Source of the DNA: Agelas oroides | Lineage: Eukaryota; Porifera; Demospongiae; Agelasida; Agelasidae | Reading direction: 5' to 3' | DNA length: 64,000 nucleotides | NCBI GenBank assembly: GCA_949130485.1 | Contig: OX422192.1 | Coordinates: 7,913,085-7,977,084 of the forward strand | Shown here: positions 21,429 through 40,522 of the stretch, in pieces | How the letters are laid out: each line of letters begins with the position of its first letter | Numbering within the stretch: the first letter of the stretch is position 1 | Notes under the pieces: generated by a model | The model's input: the letters and a program-made list of their open reading frames with translations, nothing else | Told to the model about the DNA's origin: nothing | Database searches by the model: none | Program-made: the position numbers and the translations under genes

Positions 21429-23142
21429 TTCCAGGTCCAGTTGAGAACCTGTGAGTTGCTGTAAACCCAAATGTCCCTTCTGTGACCTTGGCCTGGTGCA
21501 AACCACAAAATGTTGGACCCCAATGCTCCTGGTCACGTGTTGACAGCTATCATATTCGCTTCAAGCCACAGGGAAGAGAACATTATGATGAAGTGAACAT
21601 GACAGTGGGTAGGTATAAAACTCGTGTAGTCCTCAAGAGAGACTCTGGGCTCATACCACATACCACCACCATCTTTGAAGTGAGGGCGCAGTGCGAGAAT
21701 GCTCTAGGTGAATGGACTGCAGTTTCAGCCTTTATTGGTGAGCGTACTGTGTTTAACATCAACCAGCTCTGTTAGCTAACTCTATATCGACCAGTTCTGT
21801 TAGCTAATTCTATACTGACCAGCTCTGTTAGCTAACTCTATATCGACCAGTTCTGTTAGCTAATTCTATACTGACCAGCTCTGTTAGCTAACTCTATATC
21901 GACCAGCTCCATCAAAGGGCAATCAGCAATTAATAACGATGCAGGTAATATTAGACTGTGGTTGTGTTACAATGTACTTCTGTACATGCAAGCCTACAAC
22001 ACTAGTCTTACTATACTCATAATAATCGACTTCAATCAATTTTCATTGGTGATGAGGTCAAGATAGCTGCAACTGTTTTGTCACGTTATTCTACAGATTG
22101 GAACTGTCAATGCCGGCTTCCAAGCTGCACCACACAAAGACATGAGCGACCTAACAAAACCATTGATGATTTTTGCTGCAAAGAACATGCGACAGAGTTT
22201 GGTAAGGTATACAATAGTGGCTCATGATTAGTGACATCTAACAAGGTAATGGACATTGTAACCTTAACAATATGGTATAAGTTGATTTATTGTCAACCAA
22301 TAGCAGATACCAAGTCTTTCCTAATATACAGCTGATCTGTACTGCCTATATGGCTGCTACCCTGGTTGTAATCGGAGGACATTAGAGCATGAAGACTTCT
22401 GTGAGATGCATCTGCAGCAAGCAACAGAGAAAGGTTATATTACTAACAAACAACTGCTAACCTTTGTAAACGGTAGCAACGGAATTTTACCACCTTTCCT
22501 TCTTACCCAGGGTTTGCTGCTGTTGTGGAACTTAATTCTCAGTCCAAACAATACAGGGACCTTTCCAAAAAATTTCAAAAGGATTGGGCTAAGGAAAAAG
22601 GCCCATGCCCTTCCATTGTTACAATTGTCAGGATTGTCAACCCCATGGTAGCAGAAAGATTTGAAAGTTACCGTGACCACTTTGTTTTTTACCGAGGCAC
22701 AGAAAAACATTACCATGGTACTACATTATGCTGTGACCTCGCCAACTATGCAGAGTTGTGTGATGACCCAAACTGTGGAGCTTGTGGAATTGCCAGGAGA
22801 GGATTTGATCCTCAGAAAATCAACCTTAGGGCGTGGCAAAGATTTGGCAATGGATTCTATTTTGCTCCCAACTCTTCAAAAGCTTATGATTATGCAGCCA
22901 GTAACAGAGTTGGTGCCAGTATTAACAATACTAGTTACAATGCAATTATTCTGTGTGACATTGCACCCGGTAGAAAGTATGGCATTCGATGCCATAGCCC
23001 ACAGCTTCCTACTCCTCCACCTGGCTATGACTCATTTCACGGCAAAAGTAAGGGCATCATGGGAATAGGAGAACTGAACTACGATGAACTTGTTATTTTT
23101 GATTATGAAGCCATCCGCCCACGTTACATAATCTTTTGCTGA
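21429..23142 (+). CDS. FN3 - Cys/His modules - PARP catalytic domain protein (5' end unknown; stop in FN3 exon)
   Basis: Four exons, all joined in phase 1: 21429-21737, 22097-22201, 22332-22433, 22511-23142. Exon 1 encodes an FN3 domain (VPGPVENL start, VTLAWCKPQ, FEVRAQCENALGEW), but TGA at 21452-21454 interrupts it. Exons 2 and 3 each encode a C-x(3)-GC/SC...FC-x(3)-H module (CRLPSC...FCCKEH and CYPGCNR...FCEMH), the type found before PARP domains in some fungal and invertebrate proteins. Exon 4 carries the ADP-ribosyltransferase fold: HGTTLC, FGNGFYFAPNSSKAYDY and NYDELVIFD, giving a plausible His-Tyr-Glu triad. Stop at 23140-23142. The protein should transfer ADP-ribose from NAD; whether mono or poly cannot be told. 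Upstream exons were not found. Confidence 0.75.
21767..21905. repeat. Tandem repeat in intron 1 of the FN3-PARP gene
   Basis: About five units of 27-30 bases alternating GACCAGCTCTGTTAGCTAAC and GACCAGTTCTGTTAGCTAAT types. Intronic. Confidence 0.9.
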
Positions 23143-24356
23143 ACCTGTTTGTTTAGCTATTTATGTTGTACTCAGCCTCGTTCCCGTCCTGCCTGGGAAC
23201 AAGGCTATGCTATACTACACAGAAGAGCATTGTTTTGTATTGTAACACTCATGTGCTTCGCATCAGCTTGTGCAATTAATAGTCATACAATTACTCATGC
23301 CGAAACGGCCCATGAAACTTGCTGTCAATAACGCATCACAGACAACTTGGTACAACTCCCATACGTAGGTGAATACTACTTCCTGTGCAATCTTCATTAG
23401 CTATAAATAGCCATGCCAGGAGATCGGAAAACAGTGATAAAAAATACTCCTCATCCAGTAACTGTATTGACTTTGAACTGTACTTGTTGGAGGTTACTTA
23501 GCAACCAAATCGTTGAACTTGAGTAACACAAAGTGGAATGAGTGGAGTTGATAATGGACATGGCAGCAGGTTAGTGGGGATAGTATTTAACAAATAAGTT
23601 ACATTCCCCAGCATTCACTCCTCGGCTGCCTCCTTATAACGGTATCGTGCTAAATGCACATGTAAGTGGTGTAGCTAAGCAACCACAAGAACATGTACCG
23701 GTACCTAAATAGTGTACCTGCATGTAGACTCATGACAGAGGAAGTTTTGACAAAGAATAGTACTCTTACTATCAGCTACAATAACTGCTGATTCATGCAA
23801 CAGATGTGCAAATTTATGCCCCATGCAGCTGATGAAATCTGGCATTGGCAGAGAGGCATCCTGGGCAGTGGGTGACTTTACACAACATCTAGGCTTGTGT
23901 TTTTCCAGGAAGATGTGGTTCATTGGTGCTATAGTAACAGTGACAATCCTGCTGTGTGCCATGACAAAATAGAACATCAGCTGTGTGCTGCTTGCTCAGG
24001 TTCACCCCACGATGATGAATGATGAGTAATAAGTGCCTGATGTTTGGTAACCTGTACTGAGTGGATAGCTACACTACTACTGTTCTGGCATTTATTCAAT
24101 GAATGTTATCACTGTGACATCAAAGGCAGTTCTGGAGGTTAGATTGTGTGGAATTCATTTTGGTTAATACAGCTATGCTGAAGTGACCAGGAAATGAGTA
24201 CCACTATCCTCATGCAGAAAAACAAGAGTTAGGTGTAGAGTATTTCTGAGTTTAGCATGGCATGTTTCAGGTACATGTGGTGGGCATGTTCAGATACTTT
24301 ATAAGTACAATGTGGTACAGTAGAAGCACATGTACTTTACTGGTACACACTACACG
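23143..24356. other. 3' flank of FN3-PARP and intergenic
   Basis: A short TAGCCTCG-family palindrome lies at 23173-23207 (CAGCCTCGTTCCCGTCC / GCCTGGGAACAAGGCTA). Otherwise no gene is seen. Confidence 0.45.
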
Positions 24357-25051
24357 TCAAGTAACATGTAGTGAAGTGGTCCGGTCCTCAGGAACTGCAA
24401 ACTGCCTCTGACTACAAGGAAAGAAAAAGAGTTAGGACTCTAAATAACCCATTTCATTAATGTATATTCAATTGTAGCATCATGGGTTCCTTCAATCTAC
24501 TGTATATCAACTTCTGCTGGTAGTCTTGTGCCCAGACCCTACCCAGCTAACGTGAGGAGAAAGGGTCTAGTGTCACAAGTCCAAATCCTTGGGCTTGCGG
24601 AAGTATTGAAGCCTATTAATTTTTAGTGTAGATGAAAAATTTGTCAGTGTGAATAATGAATTTCATGCTACCACTTTGAACGGTACGATTGAAGTACCTG
24701 TTCTCACCTCCGCATTATTCTAATAAACGCCGCTCTGCGATTTCATTGGTCACTCCATGCTTCTGGAGCTAGCCCAAGGATTTGGACTTGTGACACCAGA
24801 CCCCTTCCTTCTCCTCGCGTGAGCCACCAGACCCCTTCTCCTCACGTGAGCTGGATGGGGTCTGGTCCATGTGTCAACAAGCACTCCACAAGCCTCTCAT
24901 AAGTAGCAGAGTTTACATCAATACTCTTCCAATTGAGCAGGGCCACATACTCCACGAGACTATTCCGCTGGGCTTTAGCACTTGAAACTTGAGCCAAGGG
25001 TACTTTCCGCCATTGAGATGTTGTCTTAGCTCTGTTCCAGTCATTGGGCCC
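24357..25051 (-). CDS. Candidate two-exon C-terminal coding fragment
   Basis: Exon 24846-25051 (AG acceptor at 25053-25052, phase 0 in, phase 2 out at CTCAC|GTGAGG) and exon 24357-24411 (acceptor CCTTGTAG) read continuously for 86 residues. The core ...AKAQRNSLVEYVALLNWKSI and ...NSATYERLVECLLTH looks helical and protein-like; I recognise no family. The final codons of the first exon and its donor lie inside a TAGTCTCG-family MITE. By phase it could be an alternative 3' end of ZC3H14 (joining after exon 25569-25615) or part of an unrelated gene. Confidence 0.35.
24522..24870. mobile_element. MITE, TAGTCTCG(TGCCCAGACC) family
   Basis: The left end TAGTCTTGTGCCCAGACCCT, and an inner CACAAGTCCAAATCCTTGGG arm complemented near 24774-24793, mark an inverted-repeat element. 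The right end GGGGTCTGGTCCA is imperfect, so the boundary is uncertain. Confidence 0.6.
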
Positions 25052-25054
25052 CTA

Positions 25055-25379
25055 CCAGCTTCTTTGGGACAGTATTTACCTAATCCAATCAAGTCAACCC
25101 CCTACGAGCTTCTTTGGGACAGTATTTACCTAATCCAATCAAGTCAACCCCCTACGAGCTTCTTTGGGACAGTATTTACCTAATCCAATCAAGTCAACCC
25201 CCTACGAGCTTCTCTGGGACAGTATTTACCTAATCCAATCAAGTCAACCCCCTACGAGCTTCTTTGGGACAGTATTTACCTAATCCAATCAAGTCAACCC
25301 CCTACGAGCTTCTCTGGGACAGTATTTACCTAATCCAATCAAGTCAACCCCCTACGAGCTTCTCTGGGACAGTATTTAC
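25055..25379. repeat. 50-bp minisatellite, about 6.5 copies
   Basis: The unit begins GAGCTTCTTTGGGACAGTAT and ends ...AATCAAGTCAACCCCCTAC. Copies differ by only one or two bases (TTTGG/TCTGG). It lies between the last ZC3H14 exon and the candidate exon at 24846-25051. Confidence 0.95.
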
Positions 25380-34402
<9,023 letters not shown>

Positions 34403-34743
34403 CCTGACTGATGCTAAGTAGCTCACAAATTATTAGTCTCAACGCTCCAAATACACTTCAATGTGTGTTTTTAAGGGATGAAGCCAGCACACTTGCACAT
34501 CTCCAGCATGATCTGCTGCCCAAAAGCACTCAACATGTGTTAATAGAGCATCACATGACACCACGTGACGTGCATGACGTAACCCTAATCACATGAGTGT
34601 CAAAGTCAAGATCCGGCACTCAGAACAAAGGCGAGACAGAAAACGCTCATGCTTAGAGTATAGCTGTGTTCGAGGGGCTCCTTGGTGCTGGGTTGAACGT
34701 CTGGTTTGTGTTTGTCAACTTTGTGTAACGTTGGGCGGACGAA
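34403..34743. promoter_or_regulatory. Divergent promoter of ZC3H14 and LAMP-like genes, with E-box cluster
   Basis: 341 bases separate the two start codons. At 34551-34597 there are TCACATGAC, CCACGTGACG and ATCACATGAG, plus two TGACGT half-sites. TCACRTGA is the core bound by MITF/TFE factors, and the CLEAR element of lysosomal genes contains CACGTGAC. No TATA box is obvious. Function is inferred from motif and neighbour. Confidence 0.6.
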
Positions 34744-37700
34744 ATGGTGTTCTCTAATGTCAGAACAGGTGTCCCGTTATGCCTGCTGTTAATTTGCTGT
34801 CACTTTCTGTACACAGGTAATTACATCTTTGTACACATTGCCTAATAATTGCATAATTGCCTATTTCTGTATTTCTTCTGCACACACACTCACAAGGGTT
34901 AGTCACTTGTATGTCACCTGTCGAAACATTTGCAACTGGGATCTTTTGATCAGCTAAAGGTGTGCTTGATCGCTTGATTGTTCCCCTGTGAAGCTTGATT
35001 TCAATGGGTCAAAGTGAAATTGCTGCCACATGTTCTTGATCCATTGATTTATGCAGTTCAGAGGTCACCTTGATCCCTTGATTGACTTTGGCTTTGATCA
35101 CTTGATTCAGTTTCGATCTTGGTCACAAGCACTTCTGCAGGGGCATATAAGCAACTACCCCTTGACATACACACATACATACACATCCCCACCCCCATAC
35201 ACAGCTAGTCTTATATAGCCAGACTCTGGCTGGGAAGAATCTGGCTATGCAAGACTAACACACAACAAGGGGTGGGTACTCCCAGGAGCACTGTAGTTAC
35301 TGTTGCGATGACATTTGGTGACCCCTAATACCAAGGGAATAGGCATGGCTTATCATTTGATTCATAGACCATGTTAGTGTACAAGAAGATTGTACAGTAC
35401 AGTGTAGTTTGTGAAAATTTGTAAAGGAAACAAGTTGGGGTGGGGGGGAGCACCTGACGAGGCCCTTCCATGTAGCGTCTTGTCCAAGAACTGGAGTCTA
35501 AAACTTTTGAAAGGCGTCAGTACAGCCTAGAGTGCATAAGAGCGGGTGGCTAGAGTAAGAGCGTGTAACTCCGTAAAATTTGAAACCGGTCGGAATTTAC
35601 CGCGAGTACTAAAAATAGTGACACGTACTGGGCATGCTGTGTAGACATTAACATTGTTGCTAAGCACGTGATCAAGTGTTCTATTTTTAATACGGTTCAA
35701 TAATTTTGACCGGACTACGGGCTTCTACTGGAGTTACACGCTCTTACTTACTCTTACTCTAGCCGCCCGTTCTTATGCGCTCTTGGTACAGCTCATTCTT
35801 TGGTAGGTTGATCAACACAGAGTTTGTGAATTTTAATGGTTGGACACTGCCCCCTTGGTGTCTACCGTCTGTCCACCTGATGCCATCTGCATGCTGACCA
35901 GATCTTCCAGGCCTTCCCTCTCCATTTTTGGATCCTACACGTGATCAAAAACTGGAGCCAGAGAAAGCCAACTACGTTCATAGATAGTATATACCTTCAG
36001 ACTGAAGTACATGGATAGTTATGTTGTGTACTCCCATCTGTTGTGTGACTTCCCTCCACCCCCCCCCCCCTCCCCCTCCACCCCCTCCCATACACACACA
36101 CACACCAGCAATGGCCAGCTATTCTATCACAGGTACTGATTATGTGTTTCAACTGAACAGCACAAACAACAAACCCTGCCTCTATGCCTCCTTCCTCCTC
36201 AACTTCACCGTATACTACTTCCCAGAAAATGATACTAAACTGGTAAGCCACACATTGGTAGAATCATCACCGCAATCAAAGTACTGAACTTCCGTCAGAG
36301 GCTGAGGTTCATATACACTCTGTGGATGTACAATGTGTCCGACAGTGTTCTCACCAGAATTTACAGGTCAAAGGGCACAAATAATACCGTAAACTCTGGT
36401 TGTTAGGTGCACCTTGCTATTAGGCGCATATTATTTATTAGGCGAATGCTTCCTTCCTGGTACAAGGCATCATTTATTAAGCGCATGTGCAATAAATGGA
36501 GTACACGATGGCGGCGAGAGATCGACTCGGTGAACCATGGTACCAAGAGCACGCAGTACACTTGATAGTCATCCTGAAGTCAAACAAAGACGAGCTACAC
36601 AGGTTTTTCCCACTTCTAGCTAACACAAGTCACAAGCCTCATCCTTAGCGGCTTACGACTGGACTGTCGTCTGAGGCCTAGTAAAATTTCTCCCGTACGA
36701 CGCGTAGAGCCCCGCATATCTCCTTGAGTATACAATGGCTGCCAGTCCCGGTCTCTTCGAGGAGGATGGAGTCTTCTGATTTTACGTCGATACTTTCCAG
36801 GTGAACACGTCTAAAGATCTACTGCACACTCATGCCCGCCGCGCCTGTACGTGTAGGGCGTGGCTTTCAATGGATCCCTTATTTAGCGCATATCCTTTGT
36901 TAGGCGCATATTTGCTTACCACTTACACTTATAAGCGCATGCGCTTATTAACCAGAGTCTACGGTATCTCATGACCACGCCCCTCATCTTGAATGTAGTG
37001 ATTGTCGGTACCAAACATTTGTTGCATATGTACCAAACAAAGGATCAGTTCAATTACAGTTAGTTCAAGTGGCTGGTAAAAATGTGTTGGTTTTGAGCTC
37101 GTACAAGCCATATCCAGCCGTTGTTGATGGCTGCGGGACATCAACACCGCCCTCGAATAGTAACTGCCCTTGAATAGTAGCCGCACAAATATGAGCAGCG
37201 AAACAAAATTAGTAGCCACAGTTTCTGATTGAAGAAATACGATACCTGTCTGTACATTGGTCATAGCCTTGTCTCGGGACAGTAGAAAGGGTTAATTGTG
37301 CGTGGGTGTACTGGGCTCAGCCTTGTCTCGGGACAGTAGAAAGGGTTAATTGTGCGTGGGTGTACTGGGCTCAGCCTTGTCTCGGGACAATAGAAAGGGT
37401 TAATTGTGCGTGGGTGTACTGGGATCAGAACAGCAAAAAGAGCCAAGGTACCAGGTAACTTACCGCACGTATCTAGCTAGCGGGGGGTGACTGTCGAACG
37501 CACTGAGCGTTGAGCGTGTAGTCGGTTGAACAATATGCGAAACGCAGCCTGTTAATTCTAAGCCCTTTTCTGATTACATCATGCTCACATGAGTAAAGAT
37601 ACCAGGCTCTCCCCGCTTTTCCGTACTGCAAGTGACTGAAAGCTGGGTGGGGCCTGGGAACGAGGCTAGTCATGTATGGTATTTTTAACACCAAAAATAT

Positions 37701-37897
37701 AATATGTATGGTATTTTTAACACCAAAATTTACCAATCTACACTATATCTTCTTTGTTGACAGGCTCATCATGTAGTTGAACTGCCTGAACGTAGCCAAG
37801 TTGAGGTGGGAGGAGAGTGTGAGCGAAACTACTCAACACTGGTGTTAGGCTGGAGTGACAATGGCGGTAACTACTTGACAAGTTGGAATTTCTCTAC

Positions 37898-37956
<59 letters not shown>

Positions 37957-39432
37957 ACGTGCGTGCATGTGTATATGGTGTGTGGCTGTAAGTGAAAGAA
38001 ACATATATAATCACCTTTGAACTTTCTCTCTCCTCCTTCACCATGTCATGTGACAATATTGTCAACCAGGGGAATGACTGGAGCTTGCAGCAAATCATCT
38101 TCAATTTCACTTTCAACAGCTCAGAAGGTTAGAAGCACAACAAGTACGCTAGTGCAATTTTGATAAAGTCAGGTAAATTCATCCATTCCAAAACAAACGT
38201 AAGTTAACTGCACACAATGAAACGACTTGTGATTGTCACACAATGCCACGTACTACCTGTTATTCATACTCGTGCATAATGTTAATGTTCCATCGAGTTA
38301 CCGTGCACGAACATACGTTGACTAAATTGGAAAAAGAGGTGGCTTATTTTCAAGAGTGTACGGTAGGTACATGTACATGTGTGGTGGTTCTGTACTATGG
38401 CAAACTGGATGGGAACTAGGAAAGGGACTAATTGTGGGACGGGAGAATGACGTGGGAAAAGCCGTTAATCATTTCGATTTTTCTTTGTTCTCTCTCCTCC
38501 CTCCCTCCCTCCCTCCCTCCCTCCCTCCCTCCCTCCCTCCCTCCCTCCCTCCCTCCCTCCCTTCCTTCCTCCCTCCCTCCCTCCCTCCCTTCCTTCCTTC
38601 CTCCCTCCCTCCCTCCCTTCTTCCCTCCCTCCTACTTCTCTTCCCTCCTTCTCCCTCTCTCATCCCTCCCCTCCCCTTCCCACTTCCATAGAGGGTAGCA
38701 CATATGAAGGTAGCACATACGAAGGTATGCAAAGCTTCGCAACCCTGGACACAAAACTGTTCACCCGAACTTTCACTAAGAATGACTACTTCTACTGTGA
38801 GCGTTGCACAACATTCAATTTCAACCACAGTGACGTCACGCAAGATTCCAACTCAGCATTCTCCCATCCTTGTTTTTTAAGTAACGGTAGCAACAGTGTA
38901 ACTTGTTCTCATGTGGACATGGCCAAAGCAGTGATCTACCCGGGGGATATATCCGCTGACAAACCCAATAGTGAGTTATAGTAATTCTACCTGCTTTTTA
39001 GGGAGGTAGTGGTGTGTAGACCTTTTCTCACCAGCGCAGGAAGTGATTTTACATTTACACCCAGAATGCACAAGGTCTCAACAGGACCTAATGCTCACCA
39101 AAGCGAATAAGCTTACCTGCATGCCTCAGTGAGCTCGCAAAGTGCTTCACTGTACTTATGCTCCATAGACTGTGGTCTTCCTTGCCACTCAAATTGGCGG
39201 TGTAGTATCCGGATTTTCTTCCACTGTGCGTTTTACATTTGGTTATGTGAGGTATATTGCATAGGAGCTCGCAAACTGCTCCGCTGTACTTACGCTCCAT
39301 AGACCGCGGTGATTTTTGCCACTCAAAATGGCAGCGTTGTATCCACTATCCATTTCACGTTTGGCTATGTGATGACGTCAATAACATAAGGTCTATAGGA
39401 AATGTGTAGTGCTTGGCATTGTGTTATCTCAT

Positions 39433-39468
<36 letters not shown>

Positions 39469-39652
39469 CCCCCCCACAGAAAAGCTCTGTATAGCAGACT
39501 ACATAGCTCTACAAGAGATCATAGTCCCTATAGTAGTGGGCGGTGTCCTTGGGCTGTTGCTGGTGTTAATACTTGTTGCCTACATTATTGCTTATCTTTG
39601 TCGACGGAGGAAGGAGTCACAAAGTCAATACGAACCAGTTGGAGACTACTAA
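34744..39652 (+). CDS. LAMP-like lysosome-associated membrane glycoprotein
   Basis: Six exons, 34744-34816, 36109-36242, 37764-37898, 38070-38127, 38692-38970, 39480-39652, in consistent phase; 283 residues. Exon 1 is a signal peptide (VPLCLLLICCHFLY). The luminal part starts YSITGTDYVFQLN and holds several N-x-S/T sites and Cys residues spaced as in the LAMP fold (CLYASFLLNFTVYY, then GECERNYSTLVLGW, then LQQIIFNFTF). The last exon gives CIADYIALQEIIVPIVVGG, one transmembrane helix, RRRK, and a short tail SQSQYEPVGDY. LAMP proteins show the same order (Cys, IVPI-VG, helix, basic stop, Y-x-x-hydrophobic); YEPV fits the tyrosine sorting signal for lysosomes. It has one luminal domain, as in DC-LAMP/BAD-LAMP-size relatives, rather than LAMP1's two. 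Exon 3 donor lies at a (GT)n run. Confidence 0.85.
34893..35164. mobile_element. MITE, CAAGGGGTAGTCAC family, in LAMP intron 1
   Basis: CAAGGGTTAGTCACTTGTAT and GCAACTACCCCTTG ends with TTGCAACTGGGATC / GATCTTGGTCACAAG subterminal pair. Confidence 0.75.
35527..35785. mobile_element. MITE, CAAGAGCGCATAAGAACG family
   Basis: About 48-base TIRs (CAAGAGCGCATAAGAACGGG consensus, then GAGTAAGAGCGTGTAACTCC). GTACAGC flanks exactly (35520-35526, 35786-35792). Other copies: 44179-44417, 59121-59369, 61262-61484. Confidence 0.85.
36387..36964. mobile_element. TA-flanked MITE, CCGTAAACTCTGG ends
   Basis: CCGTAAACTCTGGTTGTTAG pairs with AACCAGAGTCTACGG, flanked by TA. The interior repeats ATTAGGCGCATAT-type motifs. 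The related sequence at 57190-57240 is an unfilled copy of the same site, which confirms the ends. Mariner/Tc1-like group by duplication. Confidence 0.85.
37265..37426. repeat. 54-bp tandem repeat, 3 copies
   Basis: The unit begins AGCCTTGTCTCGGGACAGTA. In LAMP intron 2. Confidence 0.95.
37899..37955 (+). repeat. (GT)n microsatellite at a splice donor
   Basis: It starts at the donor of LAMP exon 3 (TCTACG|GTGTGTGT). Confidence 0.95.
38497..38690 (+). repeat. (CCCT)n polypyrimidine tract before a splice acceptor
   Basis: About 190 bases of CCCT/CCTT, ending CACTTCCATAG at LAMP exon 5. Confidence 0.97.
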
Positions 39653-40522
39653 TATAGCGTCATTACAATGTGTGATTGTGTGTGTATACTTTTGTGTTTT
39701 TATAATGTGAACGTCTATCACGCACTGGCATGCACTCTACTGTACCACAGACAATGTATTGTAATGCATTGTAACAATAATTACACTGGCAAGATTGTAC
39801 CTGGTACTAGCCTCATTCCCAGGCCGTTCCCGCCTCCAGTTTTTGATCGCTTGCAGTATACGTCTGCCTGATGTCACGCACGTGACTCTTTCTCCCAGGC
39901 CTTCCCCTCTGTTTTTATACTGCAAGTGATCAAAAACTGGAGGCGGGAACGAGGCTAACCTGGTACTGCACAATACCTCTGTGGTCTCATTCCCAGCAGA
40001 GCCTAGGAATGAGGCTAACATAATTATACTATAAAGGCATCATAACCTGCACAGGTAAGTAACAACATAGGGAGGTGAATTGCAAAATAAGGGATGGTGG
40101 TATTTGATGACCAACATGTAACCAAGGCTTATAAAATGAGGGTCTGGAGATGTATAATATTGACTAATATTGTGTGTCAAACACAACAGCTAATATTGAA
40201 GCAGTGCATTAATTTTCCCTCTAGTTGAAATTACTCTGTATAGATCTCAGGCATTCCTTTGAGAAGCTAGCTATCTATAGGAAAGGTCTGTTGTGAGACA
40301 TATGGTTGACGCTACACTAGTCCATCGACCTAGGCCATCTCAATCTCATGCACCCGGCCTCTAGAAGGTAGCGGTGAGAGGTCTAGCTCAATAGACTAGC
40401 ACTGTGTATTGTGTTCAATGCAAAACATGGAAACGACTGGACAGAAAATTTTATGCTAAAACAGAACAGTGCAATAAGTAAAAATATGGTCATGATCATC
40501 TATAGAAATTTGTGTACACTCA
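39653..40522. other. Convergent intergenic region between LAMP and fucosyltransferase-like genes
   Basis: It holds the 3' ends of both genes and a 150-bp MITE at 39808-39957. No further gene is seen. Confidence 0.6.
39808..39957. mobile_element. 150-bp palindromic element, TAGCCTCG family
   Basis: TAGCCTCATTCCCAGGCC...GGGAACGAGGCTA with CTCCAGTTTTTGATC / GATCAAAAACTGGAG arms. ACCTGGTAC flanks exactly at 39799-39807 and 39958-39966. Confidence 0.92.

Noticed and set aside
25055-25379. Coding repeat of ZC3H14
   Set aside because: The 50-bp unit shifts frame every copy and follows an in-frame stop.
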